A stretch of DNA of 64,000 nt from Paragonimus westermani (GCA_008508345.1 QNGE01001005.1:34587-98586), one strand, 5' to 3'; numbered from the stretch's first letter, positions 42,961 to 57,595 are shown. Made by a program: numbers and translations. Notes: generated from the sequence alone by a model not told the origin.

Positions 42961-45235
42961 AGGCCGTCAAGACCCAGTCTTCAAAGGGGTAATTGATTGC
43001 AGCGTAAAATTGGACTTATGGACTTCATTAACGATCAGTTCTCCGTTTACCCCCTTAACGATTCCCCTGTAAAAGCGTCCCAGTCATCCAAGTCTGTTTT
43101 TCCCAAAAGAATGAATGTATTCACGAATCTGGTCACAATTTCCAAATGTGCGTTTCCCACACTAATAGTTGTTTACCCGATTCGTATGATTGAAAGCATA
43201 TATTAACAGTCGTAAAGCTAGGAGCCGCGTAGATCTCCTAGTCTTATTCGTTCAGGTTCCCGCCTTAAATTGTAATCATCAATAACAGTTTTTACACGTG
43301 CTCCTCTAATTCCCTATTGGTGCCCCTGTTGACAGATATGGTCTGATCTGAACGGACCTCTGATTGGTGTGAATCATCCAGTGACAGTTTGCTCACCACA
43401 AGGTATCTACTGGCAGTCCTCAGAAGGGGAGTAGTTGGGACAGTAAACTGTCTGAACTTTCGTTCAAAACTACATCAATGTTTAATATTAGGAAGCCATC
43501 GGAGTTTAACCAGTTCAGTATTTAATCATTGTGTTTTCAGTAGAGGATTTTACGAACTCAGACTCTCTCGAATAATATACTTTCTTCCTTTTGTTCAAAG
43601 AATACAACCGTTTGAACCTACCTGTGGCATTTGGTTACACGCAGCGACTAACTAGTCAACATTGAGATCATTATTTGCTCAAAATCACAACTTCCTAACC
43701 GGATTTAGATGTAGCTTGTTGGTGCTACTAAAACCGGTAGGTTTATTGTGATTTATGTTGTTGTTTATTATTTCTCAGCTAGCTCCGCCTAACTGACTTC
43801 TGTCAAGAGTCAACACTTTGGAACAAACACAACTCAGCTCGGTTCGACTGGCTGAAAATATGTAAGGCAGCAACTCATACAGCAGGAGTGATTATCATGT
43901 ATTATGCACAGGGTGGCGATACCGAACGATCACCTGAGGATAGGTTTAAGAAGCAATCCTGCAAAGGGACTCGCTATCCGGGGCAATAGTTCGGATGAGC
44001 AAAAACCAGGGTGGTGAGCTTCCGTCTAAGTTTAGCCGAGCGAATCCCACCACTCAAAGTGAACTCAGAAAGTATAACTCAGTAACCAGAGTACACATAA
44101 CTCGCTGATACGCAAGTGTGGGCGATTATATACCGCGCTATACGTTAACATTCCACTTCTAGATAAGTTCATTCTGCTCATATCCAGTAACGTATGAAGT
44201 ATGTGAGCATGTTTTTATACTCACCTATGTAGTAGACGACAATCTAAAGAACGGGTTGTATGTTAACTAAAATTTCACCATATTTCCGTCATTTATAAGG
44301 CCATACAAAGCTGATCTGAGCAAACCCACACGCTTGTAATCAGCTCAGCTCTAGCTAAAGTTCGAGGTCTCTGTCAGGGTTGACAGGGGAAAAACCCATG
44401 TGATTGAACAACGTGTCCAGTGTTTCAGTTTTTTCCGCTCTGTGACCAAATTCTGTCCATTTCCATCTTCGTTCGTTAACAAACGAAGTCCACCTTGTAT
44501 GTACAAGTTCTAGAGAGAGTTTTTAATATGAATGCTTTGGTTTCCCTTCGAGTCAGTCGATCATGGTAAGAGGTCAACATCTTTTTGGAATTCCATGCAA
44601 GTACGGGAACTGCCATCTGCTGTGACTGATTTTTAATTACGATGGTCAACTTGATTTTTAATTCATAAGACTAGTCTAGCTACTCAAATGAGCATGTGAG
44701 TAGTGCAAAAGTATTAAGAATGAACCCGTAGAAAAGAGGTCGTACATTTACGTGTATTTCAAATATGGCGCTCACTGGCCAAACATCACTCGATGTAGCG
44801 AAGACCTCGTCATCAATTTAATTGGGACGGGTTAGTTTCGTTTTGTGTCCCACGACAGGCAGAAGTGGTTCTGCTATTATAAATCCGCTTCCGAGTTTGT
44901 AAATTCATGACACCGCTAGCCTGAATCGCCAACGTTAGTTGGATTGGGTCATTAGTGTGATCTACCAAAATTGACTGCTAGGATTTAACGCATGAAAGAG
45001 AAAACGAGATTGTCAAGTGGCTTTCCTACTCGAACTTGTTATCAACATCAGATTGTCAAGGCTTATACTCAATGTTCTCATAAAATAACTTCCTCCAAAT
45101 ACTGCACCCCAACTAGATACACTTGGTATTGGGGTAAATTAATCTTTCATAGCCTAAAAAACGTGTGCGTTACCTCGACAGTTAGTTGGCTTAGATTAAC
45201 CGTATCTGTTGTGTATTAGGCAGCCTTATTTGTGA
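42961..45235. other. no recognised feature
   Basis: Short frames without motifs (e.g. 42997-43206, 43389-43655). I see no repeat related to the rest of the window. Confidence 0.4.
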
Positions 45236-45495
45236 GTAGTATAGTGCGTACATTCGGGAAATGAGGAGCAAGCCTCAACTCCAGGAAGACGATGGACCAG
45301 AAGCGACTATCGAATTAGTGTGTACGCACTACGGGGGAAGCGCTACCAGGGCGAACAACAAAGTACTTCCACGTTAGCCATATAAATGCGTGTAGGCCTT
45401 CGTGGTCCTACGTTTTAATATAACCTGTACGGGAGTTTGTGCAACAGACAACCTCGCAGACCAGGCGTAATTCTCGGTCACAGCATTACCAACTG
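45236..45495 (+). promoter_or_regulatory. possible solo-LTR-like or promoter segment
   Basis: A segment that can be read as beginning TGAGTAGTATAGTGCG and ending CGGTCA, with a TATA-like CCATATAAATGCG at about 45378. A 45508-45970 region of overlapping open frames follows without a recognisable protein. A retroviral-type LTR is one reading; no second copy is present to confirm it. Confidence 0.22.
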
Positions 45496-48400
45496 ACAGA
45501 ATTGCCCGTTGTTTGTATCATGCGATTTCGCATGCCGTCGTAAAGCAACACGAGTTTTGCCACTGGTCGCTCCACATGAGTTATTCTTGCACGGATTTCG
45601 AAGCAGCCACTGTAAATATTTTTCCTGTAGCCTCATTGAATATCTTCAAACCATCGGCACTATGCTCAAAACTGAACGGCAAGACTTTCGAATTAAACTA
45701 AATTCATTAGGATGGGTGCCCGTATTAAGATGTTATAGGGTCTGGCCGATGAGAATCTTCTGTACTGTGCAGCTGCTAACGACGATTCACAGTACTCGGT
45801 CATTTTTGATGTTTCAACAATCACAAGACAGGCTGATGAAGTTACAGAATTGTTGGTGTGCTACTTTGAAAGCTACGGCTCAAACGCCTCGACAGCTGTC
45901 GATATTGTTACTAAATTTCAATAGAAAATATATTTCCCTCCCTAGTGGACACAACTTCAAACACTACTGATTGGTCCTGGCTAGGAATTGCAAAAAAAAT
46001 AACGGTGACTGAATTTGCGCCCTCTAGGCCAAACAGAAGATGCTGGTGTCAATCCGTTTGAATTTGTGAGAATGAATGATTATTATAGGGTTATTATTGA
46101 CAAGTTCCTAAGGTAAGCCACAACGGAATACGATAAGCCTTTCTTGCATAGTGTCATCGTGATCTACCTAGTGTATAATGGCAGAATACTGACAGTTTCA
46201 AACAATCTGATCGGTTCGTCGTCTCTGATGTTGCGTTTAAGCCCTGTCTTCATTGCGAGATTTTGCCTCAATATTTCAATCTGGTTGCACGCGATTAGCT
46301 AATAATTCCTTGTTTTTATAAAACCGACACTTGTTTGCTTGAAATTATTCGAAAGTCACGATGGGACTGGAGCTTTTCTACAGACTAACCTTCTTCCAGG
46401 CCTCTTGGTGATTAGCTAACGGACAGAATGAATGTCTTTTAAAGACTGACTTGTACTGGTCACTTCCACACGATAAGGAAGTAAAAGCCACATCACTTTC
46501 TAGGATTTCTGTCCTCGTCGTTGGTTGTTTCGCTTGCGTAATTCTTTGAACTCGTTTTTGGGGTTTCCTAATAAAAAACACGATCCATCCAGTCAGTCAC
46601 ACGTATTCCTACCAAGAAAAACGAGAAACATTATGTTGATGACTGCACTTGTATAAACACCCATTCGAAGAAATCTTAAAAGATTGCATTGTGAAACTAG
46701 AGTAAATGTGTCCACGAACAATCGTGAGCACGTCCAGCTGATACTCTGACCAGGTGTGTTGGTCACGAGAACCTCGACGGTCGGTAGTATGGAAGAGTTG
46801 GTAGTGTTGAAGGAAAAAACTTAGAAAATATGACTATTTAGAAAATCTATTAAGGTTACAGAAACAGTCACGTTGTGACAGACTGATATGTCGGATAACG
46901 TTCTAATCCAGTAAGTTGAATGGCTACGAAGTTCATAATCGGCAATGACTAACAATTTCATTAAACGGAACTGCTTTATATGTAGACCGAGCTTCCTTGC
47001 AACTGAAAGTTGTCCACATTGCGGTGCGCTGCTCAAACCTTGGAACACGGTAGAATCAGTTGGAAGGTTACTAGTCCAATCGCTCGGTACATACATGCAA
47101 GAAAACCGCACTATCTGTTTTCCAGCTACCTTCCTGTACTGCTATGTAGTTTGGATTATGTGACTGCGTCCTGAGTGGTCAACGCATACCTTGCTAGTCA
47201 CCTGCCTCACATGTTATTGGTCACAATATAAGACCGTTAAGGTGTATGTTAGTTCCACCAATTTGATAGGAAACCAGGACCAAGGAGTAAAGACTAACAC
47301 AGCTGATGATAAGTGACTCTCAACAAGGAAGGAAGGCGATTGTTTCTGTCACCAATTATCAATCGATCACCAGCCATACACTCCGTATTCCATCAACGTT
47401 GACGGTTCTGATGAAAGTTGACAACTCAAATTCCGTAGTAAAGCCTTATTGCTCAGCTGTAGGCAGTCTACTGTATTACACTCAACAGTGTCTAAACGTC
47501 AGTAACTGCTTATCTTGGATCTAGGTGTAGCTATCAAGCACGATCAAGGTCGATTTGTACGGTTCATATAGGTTTAGCCGTATTTGTTCCTCACGTTGTT
47601 CGACTTGTGGGAGTTTAGGAAATGAACTGATGACATGCTTTGCGTCTCCGGTCTGCCTTATTTAGATGGCTTCAAAGAGACTCAATAGTTCAGATTTTAC
47701 TTGTTGTAATAACCATGTGTTAAATGTCTTCACGTGAGTTAAGGGCCTCCTATGTTCATTAATATGCATGATGTAGTATTGGCTGTTAAATGTTATGGTT
47801 TAGTTGCAGAGAAAATTACCAAGGGGTTAGCATTAATTGTCACGTTCTGGTGTATCACATGTAAAGTACCACAACCGTCAGATTGAACTAGTGGGAGACA
47901 GGTTCTGAATTAGTTGAAACAAGCTTTTGCGTGTTGCAAGGGAATAGTGCTTTTTTCCCTCCAGTTCCCAAAAGCCTACCAACAACCGCACGTTCTATAC
48001 GACGGCGGCCTGCAACATTTTGATATCCTGACGCATTCCACACACTGAGTGATCTGTGAGGGGCATATCAATATATCCAGAATCTGAGAAACTGCTGGAT
48101 GTATTGGCATCAAGGCTCAGATGCGAGTGCAATTGACTTTAGTGGATGCATTTAACAGGTTACGCCAAAATGCGATTACACCAAGATTTGTGAAGCTATC
48201 TTTCAAGAAGTGGCTTTGACATCAGGATGAGCAAGCGCGTGACAGTATGATGCCTGGAAATGAATCTACGTTGATCTGAAAAGAATTCTGTATCACTGAT
48301 CAAAAGCGGAGAATAGTACCAAATTTATTCTTGTTAACCCAACCGACAGACGTGGCCGCAGTTCACATTGCAGTCAGATTAACTATTGTTGAGCTGGAGC

Positions 48401-51400
48401 AACCGAGCATATCATATGTACGATTGAAAACGATAATCTTCTCGTGAGTACCATCATAGGCAGACTGACTTTCCTTTATTCGGGGAATTTGTGCATTTGG
48501 TTCAAGTTTGTTGATCGAAAGTATACTCACAATCGAAGACACAGTAATCATACAAACTAGTGAAAGCTGCCGAGATAACATCCCGAAAATTTAGTTGACC
48601 TTTGTTGTATGTGCATTAAAAACTGAAACAGCGCTGCTCATTTTGAATCCTCATTGTTAACCAAAGATTTCACTTATGTAGCGTCTGTAAAATGTAAATT
48701 CTTCAATGACCACTCTCAATTGGTTAGTCTTCAATTTGTCAGTGAAAACGTCAGTTAGGTTGGGACTCAGAGACCAGCTCACTGCAACCCCAGCTCACTA
48801 CCAATAAAGCTCTGGTAAACAGAAAGTAAACATTACTAATTTGAGACACCTACTATTGACCCAGTTCATCTTTTGAGACACTCACGTGTCCATTGCTTAA
48901 TTTCTGATCTTGGATTACGTTGAAGAACGTGTTTCAGAAGTTTTACTTTACTCGTTTCAACCTGAGGAGTTCAAGAAGATCCGTGAACCGTTTGACCAGA
49001 GCATGGTGAAGCGAGTTGCACATGTATAAGATGGATCTCAAAAGGAGACCTTCTTTATGCACTCTGAGTAGAACGCATAGCTTAGGAAAGATCGCTGCGG
49101 CGAGATAGGTGTACCCTAAATTGGTTTTAAATAGAGTAGTTGCTCATTTAGCCGATTCTAACCGTTCTATCAGGCTGTTTACCTACTGCCCAGAAATGGG
49201 TCAAAAACGGTGAGGCTCCAAATGTTGACTGTTGCCGAAGCCACTCAGTATGTGATCGCGCAACCGTGAACTTTTGTCAACCATGTGTTACGCATTGATA
49301 GAACGCTAAGTCGAAGTCTCGAAAGATGGCGGTTAATACATCAGGACGCTGTGTTGTCGACAACAAAATATTAAGCAACAGTTAGGTAGCCACTGGAATT
49401 TACTGTCGACGTAATAACAATCGTAGCTGGAAAAACTAAATTAAATTTACACGATGGCAGTAAACCCTGGAGTTCTCACGTTTATCTGTAAAATAAGGTA
49501 CGTTAGAAAGGGCTCAGGGGATCATGCGATGTCCATTCGAAAGCCACACGAATGAAGGCTGTTGATGGAGGCTATTGTTGTTGACCAAACACATGTTGGC
49601 ACCAAACGATCTTCGAACTCCTGCAAAGTCTGCTTTCATCAATATGCACCGAAGGTATTATATCTGTGCATCAGCCAAAAAAACCATGGCCACAAACGTG
49701 TGCAGCTTATTTTGGTCAGATTTGCGGAGTGATTGATGTAGTCTGTGTGCGGAATGAAGTCTGTCCCATCGTACATGTGGATTCGCAGTCCACTGCCGTC
49801 AAAGTATAAGATTCCTTTGAAACGTTGAACGATGCTGAAAACATTCCGTACTACCAGCGGAATTTCCTCTCAACAGTTTCTGTACAACAATGGTCTGCAG
49901 CGTGTGAAGTCGACCCTGATCTACTCCGCTCAAGACGGTTTGGTCGAATATCGAGAAATTTCCATCTAGTACGCGTTGCTTAACTGATGGCTGAATTCAA
50001 TCCAAATAGGTCGAAAATCCAACAGCGTCAGTGGTGCAATACTGAGAACAGGGCGGTAATCCTCAGCATTTTCTAGTTACGCCCACATAACACGGAGCAG
50101 AATGGAAACAACTGTAGACAACGATGGTCAGGAGCACGAGCGCCACAACGTACCTGAAGTAGCAAAAAATGTATCGGCCACCTGTCAAAAGACCATGCAC
50201 GTGACTTACGCAATGAAGGGTTAGTACGGGGACAGTCACATGACAGAACGCTGTGCCAGATTTAGGGAAGGGCGCTGATTCATGCACTCTGTGACTTTGA
50301 CTGAGTGACAAACGTAACTGATTTGTTAGACTGGATAGGCCATGAATGTCGACAGTGAACAGATTTACTCACTTTTTGGAAAAATAAATTTTGACCTCAA
50401 AAGTAAAACTAGTTAGTAATTATTTGCCAATTTGAACCATCAGTAATCTGTGTAATCAAACCGTTGGCACTGTGAGACCAAATCGTGCATCATTTGACCG
50501 ACTGTGCTGGATTCGCCGTGAAACTACCGAACATCTTATGCATTTCAAAAATTTTCAGCTGGTCGAAAGCTTTGGGAACAGATAATGGTTCGTTAATTCT
50601 GCCAAAGAAATGTGGTGATTGTTGGGCCGTGCCACTGATAGACATATTTTGGGGACACATCAGTCAAAAACTGTGAGACTGTTGGTTGGACGTGAATATT
50701 AATTTCGTTTCGGGGGAAAAGTCCTTATTCGTAGATACTGACTGGCAATTACTTTACTGTCTCCAAAAACTCGAAAGGTATTTGGTTTACCACGAACGTC
50801 TTTTTATCTTCACAATACAGACGTGTCTCGTTTCGTTTGAAAACTTCGCTGGATGACAAATGATACACTCATTGGCTCAGTACGGTCGATTTCCTCGACG
50901 GTAGATGGAGATGACAAAGTTTAACGAGATTACTTTAGAACACAACACCGCATTTAGTAGACCGGATAGTAGAATAGAATTGGATGTCACACGGAAGTCG
51001 ACCGGTAACTTTGTGTTCTATACCAGTCTGAAACTGTTCCACGTGATGTTCTAAATGGGTAAACCTAAATGGTCTTAACTTTTTCGGTACTCCAGACAGT
51101 TACCGAGTTCTTCAGACTGCTACGTTTATCCCTTTTCCTTAACCGTACACGATTGATCCCCTAGAACTTCCAAACTTTGCCTGTGAACTAAGTGGTATTT
51201 TCCCCGCTGATTTGTGACACGAGTTGAAACGGCCAGGTCGCATTTCTACGAGAAAAAGTAACGAGAACAGTAGAATGGTCTGAAATGTGTCAGTTAGTGG
51301 CAAAATCAGCAAAATGTAAGAATGTGAATTGTAATGTGTATAGACGGACAGACTAGTAGGTGATTTCATCCATTCTCTTCTTATGCTCTCTGGATTACTT

Positions 51401-51414
51401 AAATCAACTAGATC
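45496..51414. other. no recognised gene
   Basis: Open frames (largest 45509-45970, 153 codons) have no motif that I recognise and overlap frames of similar quality. Nothing related to the repeat families of the window was noticed. Confidence 0.4.
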
Positions 51415-51582
51415 GACTTATGCAGTACTGATGAGCTCTAATGAGAGCGAAACTCGAGTCTAGTGCTTCTTTTCGAAAGAGGCTGGCTGGAAAGTCTATC
51501 TGAATGCGAAAGCTGCAATCAAATGTGAGTGATGGCCAATTTGAAAATAAACCAAATCCCCGACTACTCATCAGTGACTTAT
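51415..51582 (+). mobile_element. 5'-truncated SINE-like copy with 7-bp target-site duplication
   Basis: GACTTAT stands at 51415-51421 and 51576-51582. Between them lies only the 3' part of the repeat, from GCAGTACTGATGAGCTCT to CCGACTACTCATCAGT, close to the consensus. A lone truncated monomer with intact 3' end is what target-primed reverse transcription produces, and it fixes CATCAGT as the 3' end of the unit. Confidence 0.82.
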
Positions 51583-54500
51583 CTAAGGTTTGACAGTCAT
51601 ACTTTTGTCCGTACCTTCAGTTCAACTGCTATGCTCCTGGGGAATGCCATTTAAAGTGATTGCAGCGTTGAGTATCACAGATTGCTGACAGAGTTACATT
51701 CTTCCCAATCAGTCGGTAAAAGAACACTGTTCTACACACAGAAGTGTGCATTATGGGCTATGTAGTATCGCACTAACTACACTGTTCCTCAGTCGTAGCC
51801 GCTGGATATTTAACAGAAGTTTGGAATACTTCGCACTACCTGGTGAAACAGCTGCTCAAATTAAACTAACTTTGTTCCTGTTCGTTTGTTATTTCTAATC
51901 GTCTCAGCGTCATAGACAAAGTTACGTACAAGCTTCTATCCGATCTGTCCTGCAATCTTCAAGAACCATTCACCGAAGGAACATCAACATAACCACATTG
52001 TTCAATCCCTTGAACGCCCTCTGACGGGTACTTCTGGTTCAAGAATAACAGAATCTACCCTACCTTGCATGTCATCTTCGCGACAAACACGAAAACAGTG
52101 ATTTAAAATACCAAACGGCCACCAACTGAGCCTAAAACTGGTTTTTCGTGGTGTTGTGATCCAGTAATCTGTCCACTGTGTTGTTGTTGAATATTTCTTA
52201 TGATCCACTTATCCGTTCCCTGAATATTAACTACCTTAAGGCAACTTACTTTTTATGTTGTTAGCGGTAATAGGTGTGTTTTATATCACTGAATTGAACT
52301 GGCTTATGATCCGATTTCTTACGAGCTAAACACAGTGATTGTTTAGCTTTGGCGCAATAGAACTGGACTCATTTGGATCATTTGCCCCACAAGTGTTTGG
52401 ATTATGTACATATCAAAAATACTTCTTTCAGATGATTACGCCAGGAGTCCATTAGTTGCTTTTATTGTCATTCGTTAACAGCCATTTCTTGCTTTCTTTG
52501 CGGTTTGTCTTATGATTTTTTGGTGAAACTTGTGTAGCTGTATTGACTTGAGAAATACTTAGTGAAAACAGTTGTTCATCACATGGTTACTTCTGATCAT
52601 ATGGGAATTTTCCTAAAACAATCACGCTTGCTTCCTAATATGTGAAAATTGTACTGAGTAACTTCGTAAGCCGGGATTGGTTTGCACGGGAATTTTCGGA
52701 CCAAGTACGGATGAAATATTATCGACTGATCGATCCGGCATTGCATGTGACTTGAAGTTTACTGAAATCTACGTTACTCGAACAGTTTATGCAATCTGTC
52801 GACTAGGCCATTTCAGCTCGCCTGCGTTTCTTCATTTCACCTCCTACCCTTCGCCAGGGTAACTGAACCGTGAGCATGTGTACGTATGCGTGGATGTGTA
52901 TGCACATTAGTGAGCACGTACACTGTGAGGTTCTGTCCATATGTCCATACGTCAGACCATTGATCGATTGCGCAGAACCCATTTTTGATTGGGCTAAACT
53001 TGGCTGAGGCTGGACACTTCCCATCAGCTCTCCATTGAAATTAGTATCCCAGCCCGGGTTACGACCACACACCAGTTAGGTTGCTTGTTCTCAGATGCTG
53101 TTCGTCACCCCTTCCACCTGTCCGTCCGTCTATCCCTTCACCGAAGTCCCCATGGTTGAACGGGGTTTTGTCAGCCGATTGAGGCTTATGTGAATGCAAC
53201 ATTGTTTAAACAGACAAAACTAATTGGGGTAAGTGTACTGCATAAACTACCGGTTTGTAAACTTTTATAGATGAATTTGTACTAAGGATCTGCTGTTTGA
53301 AATTCTTGTGTATAACTAAGAGATTGCAGTCAGAATCCAAAAACATGGACAATACTCAGTGAAAGTTTGTGGAATACATAGTAATCTTGTCTGTTCGTGA
53401 ACTCCTCTTTATCGTTTATGTGTTCATCGATAGAGGAGAAGATATTACGGCTTTTTAGTGATATTCACGTACACAACCAGGTTGGAGTATAGCCATTTAG
53501 GATAATTTGCAGCATGGGATCAGTGCGCCTTTGTACATTTTCTGGAAAGTGTCTCCTGAACTGTTCCACATATAACGAAAGTCCCTCCATCCAGTGAATG
53601 TCGCGGTTCACTTTATTTAATTTCCGAAAACGCAAAAGCATACCAGACAAAGTTGTGGTTTAAACTTCACTTTAAGAGACAAAACTTAGCTGAAAATAGA
53701 ATAGACTGACGACAAATGTTATTGTCTAAAACTATCTTCTTACTGCGTTGAGAAAATCATGTTGTTTTCGGCCCCTTCTCACTGATAACTACTTACGAAT
53801 TACTGGCGTCTTTTCCCTTTCTCATTGGTTTTCATTCAACTTTGACTATGCCTAAATCCGAAAAGTTATTTGTGCGGCAGGATGCATTTGACGTAGCAAC
53901 TATTGCTCATGTGATAGAGAAGGCAAACAAGTGTTCAAGCTATCTGGCAACATACACAAGTCAGTAGATTCATATCATAAGCTACTTGTACACACTGTCA
54001 CCAGTGGTCACAGTAAGTTGATGGTACCTAAATAGTGCTACACACACTCAGGCGTCTGGTTAGCTATGCAGTTTTTACGTGGAAGCTCAGAAACTGAGGC
54101 AAACTAATCCAATATAAGCGACATAATCGTTGTTTCTTTGTCAATCTTGTGGACGGGAAATACCGAAGAGTGATGAAGGTTCTGCCTATTTTGTGTATTG
54201 CACAACGGACTGGAGATTTGGAAAGATAACGTTCTCTCAAATTGAGGGTCCGACAACTAATCTGAAATGAGGGAAATCACAAACATCCATGAGTTAGTGG
54301 CCCAGTGAACTATGTATCCGGTTAATACAATCAGAAACAAAGATGACGTCAACAGGTTACGTTGTATTCCAACCGTTCAAATGCAATTTACAAAGTCACA
54401 TGCATGCATGTCACTTAAGCCACTCATACCAAAAAACGTGGGTGAATTGATCAGAGTAGGCCAACAGGAAAATCATGAGGTAAGGAAGATCGACAATCGA

Positions 54501-56824
54501 ATGCAAGTTACGTGAAAAAAAGATCGTGTGCGTGTACATGCATGCGTGTTCGCATCAGCACCTAGTCAGAACAATGCTATAAAACGTATTTTCTAACGAA
54601 CAGCGCGGTGTACTGTCTACTACAAATCAAATTGGATGTGACCATATAGAAACTTTACAAACTTTTATTATGGTGTCGTTCAAAAGAACTTGGCATTTTT
54701 GTTTACCTGGAACTCAAAACGAGGAGTAAAACATGTGGATTCAGGCATTGTTAAAAGACAGATTTTTTGTTCACCTCGAAGCAATCAGTTTTCTGTGTTC
54801 AGATGTGCTTACATCTGTTTCCTAGCCTGCACCACACAGTCGCCGAAGTGTTTTAATGAACATGTCCGATACTCTTTCTGGAAATCGGCCGAATTTTTAA
54901 TTGATGCTGGTAGTGCAGAGCGTCGTGTGCTACTACTAATCTAAGACGATCGGACCAATCCTCTGAACATCCCAGTGTCCTTATCACCTAAAGAGTAATG
55001 GTTATTTGGGAAAAGCGGAAAGGAGTATGACTGGTTGATAGGTGAAGTTTTCACATAAACAGCAAGTTAAACAAACCTTGTCACACTGATCATAAGCCTT
55101 GACTGGTAGCCGACTGTTGGTCTTACCGAACGACCAGCATCTAGAAGGAAATGGAAATGGAGTGAATTCACTCAATTAATAAGTGATCTGTTAAGAGTTT
55201 ACTCAGCATGTCTCTAAATTGTGAATGTTCTGTTTCTATTGCTTCTGAACTTATGGCTCATAATTCGCAAGTTTTACATAACCTACTAATTCATCATTTC
55301 AGTGTTACATATTTTCAACCGGAAAGGGTATATGAAATAATGTCACTCTAGTGGCTTTGCTTCTTTCTACATTTCTCTTGACAATATGAGTCTATCACTG
55401 TGGTCATATATTTGTAACTGCGGTTTTGGTGAAAGCATTGGTTTTCCCTCACTCCCCCCCTCCCTGAGCTGCTATTTAACATATTCGATAGAGTAAAGAC
55501 ACGTGTCGAATAACTTATGAATAAAACGTTCTATACATCTTAATTACAGGTCAGGCTGTGTACTATAGAAATATATGAGAAGAGACTACATGGAGACAGC
55601 AATCCGTGTGTCTTGTGTAAACAGAGTGCTCATAAGAATAAACGTAACCTTCTCTGGGTTTCCTCCTGAATATGATCCTTAAAACGGGTTGTAAATTGTT
55701 CACTCTCTGTTGGAAACTATTTGTGTGTACGATAGAACATCGGTGGGACATAATGTATTACGATAAATCATTTGATGATATTGTTTAACCTTTTTCGTCA
55801 GATATCTACTTACACACATGTATACGATAAATACCTGTCACACGGCATTACTCTCGTTAAGCTAACCATGCATGCGTGTATACACGAAACAGTTTGCGCC
55901 AGTTATCAACCTGATTAAGGTACAGAGACCACAACTTTCGTTGGACAACCGCAATTTGTGTACACTGTTTACTCGTAAACTTACGAAAATAATACCAGAA
56001 TAATTAACTGCCACGAAAGGGAGTAATCCCCAAAACCCACTCACATTTGGCCACGAAAACTGAGACACACCTGGTGTAACTGTTAGATATTTTTGAGTAC
56101 ACAGCGGTATTTTATAACGAATGATCAATAAAGCCTTGACGAACATGAGCAATTTTGCGCGGTTGCACGCTATGATCGAGTGAAATGACCTAGTCGCCGT
56201 TACCTGCGCTTGGTACAAACCATGTGTTTAGTGACCCATGAAACCAAGCTTCGATCGAGTGGTCTATTTTATTCACTAATTGAAGCAATCAACTCGATCG
56301 ATGCTGGAGAACGGGTAGGTAGGGAGGAGAGATGGAAGTGGACTTGCTGTCCCGATTAGTGCACCTTCATTTATTAGTTTGCCTTTATTTTTTAAGTGAT
56401 GGACCTAAGTTATTCGCAGGTTCAATTTTTGTCTCTGCTAATCACGTAAATTCCATCTTGAAGTAAACACAAGATAGTCGACAGTGTTTCTGTGATCACT
56501 CGCAAGTAATTGCCTGAGTAAGCCAGACGATCGTAAAAACCGTTGAGTCCACGACAAACTTGATGTAATCAGCCTGATTTTCAGTGTGGTGACATTCCAA
56601 CACCATGAATGTAACCATGTCTGAAGAGCCAAGCAGAGCATGCATAAATCGCCATTAAATGTAATTGTCTTAAGTTAACCAAAATAGTCAATTACAGAGC
56701 TTGACTTAGAGATGATTCACAATTCAGGCGTTTAGATTATTGTGAATAGTGCAATCCATTAGAAGATGAATTCCTCCACATATCTCCATTATGTACATTC
56801 CTGGTTGACCATCTATCAGATGAT
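51583..56824. other. no recognised gene
   Basis: No coding similarity, RNA gene or window-specific repeat found. Frames are short and motif-free. Confidence 0.4.
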
Positions 56825-56865
56825 CAGGTGATGATCGAACACAGAAAACAAGTCTTGTTCGCTAC
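56825..56865 (+). ncRNA. decayed hammerhead-like motif before a Penelope relic
   Basis: GGTGATGA, nine bases, GAAAAC, a 7-base loop, TGTTCGCTAC aligns with the hammerhead-like motif at 39156-39200. The first C of the CTGATGA core is G and helix I pairing is lost, so this is a relic. Its conserved position just before the N-terminal frame supports the reading of the other copy. Confidence 0.4.
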
Positions 56866-56877
56866 TCTGTCGTTCTC

Positions 56878-57230
56878 ATGACTTCAGTGGGTATTTTCGA
56901 ACGAATTCAACAATCCAAGGACCCCATCGTATTGAAAGAACTCCGGAGGTATCTGAGGTTTCAAGAGGCTTGCCGAAACCCGAAGAAGAATTCATTTTCT
57001 GACTCAGTGCGTTGACAACAGCCAATATCGGAAGCACTACTGGAGAATCTTGAGACGTAATCACATCACTCCAACTGCCTTTACACTTAGTTTTCATGCT
57101 AACAGTGAGCGGGACACCATAGTAGAAAATGCTTGAGAGAAGGAGCGAAAGCTAGCCCAGTGTGAAGGTGTACTGGATGAGTTGTCGGAAAACGATCGTG
57201 CAGGTTGGCATAAAGTGATCTTCACAGGTG
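56878..57230 (+). pseudogene. Penelope-like N-terminal region, old copy
   Basis: The frame from ATG 56878 reads MTSVGIFERIQQSKDPIVLK then ELRRYLRFQEACR, and after a frameshift YRKHYWRILRRNHITPTAFT near 57030. This matches the minus-strand region 38855-39154 residue by residue (MTTLGIFTRFKQAKDP, YPKYYWSILRRNRITITATS). Frames are broken by a stop near 57012 and another at 57134. Confidence 0.65.
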
Positions 57231-57595
57231 CGCACTAATTACCCCGCCGTTTTTGTGCACTAATTGGATATCTTTTTAACTTCCGAACCAAAGTGACTTG
57301 AGTGCTTTCCTTTTTTAGTTACTAAAGTTAGACACTCATCGTTCTATGTAACTTGTTTATGGTTTCTGTCAGCTTCACAGAAGTTTGTTGTAAAGTTTCT
57401 ACACGTCCACATTTTTTCCGCATTGACTGTCCAGCTGTTTTTATAGACGTTTTAGGGAAGGGTTGCAGCCCACTATCATCACTTTGGAAAGGATGGAATA
57501 TTCAAGGCTCAGCTTCACGCCATCACGTTTTACTGATTAATGGTAGGGGATTTTGACTGACAAGCTAAACATTACTCCTAAATGATTCCACTGTT

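Noticed and set aside
46945..47163. Possible zinc-ribbon frame (CPHCGALL)
   Set aside because: One CxxC pair alone in a 72-codon frame, with an overlapping antisense frame of similar length; not enough for a gene call.
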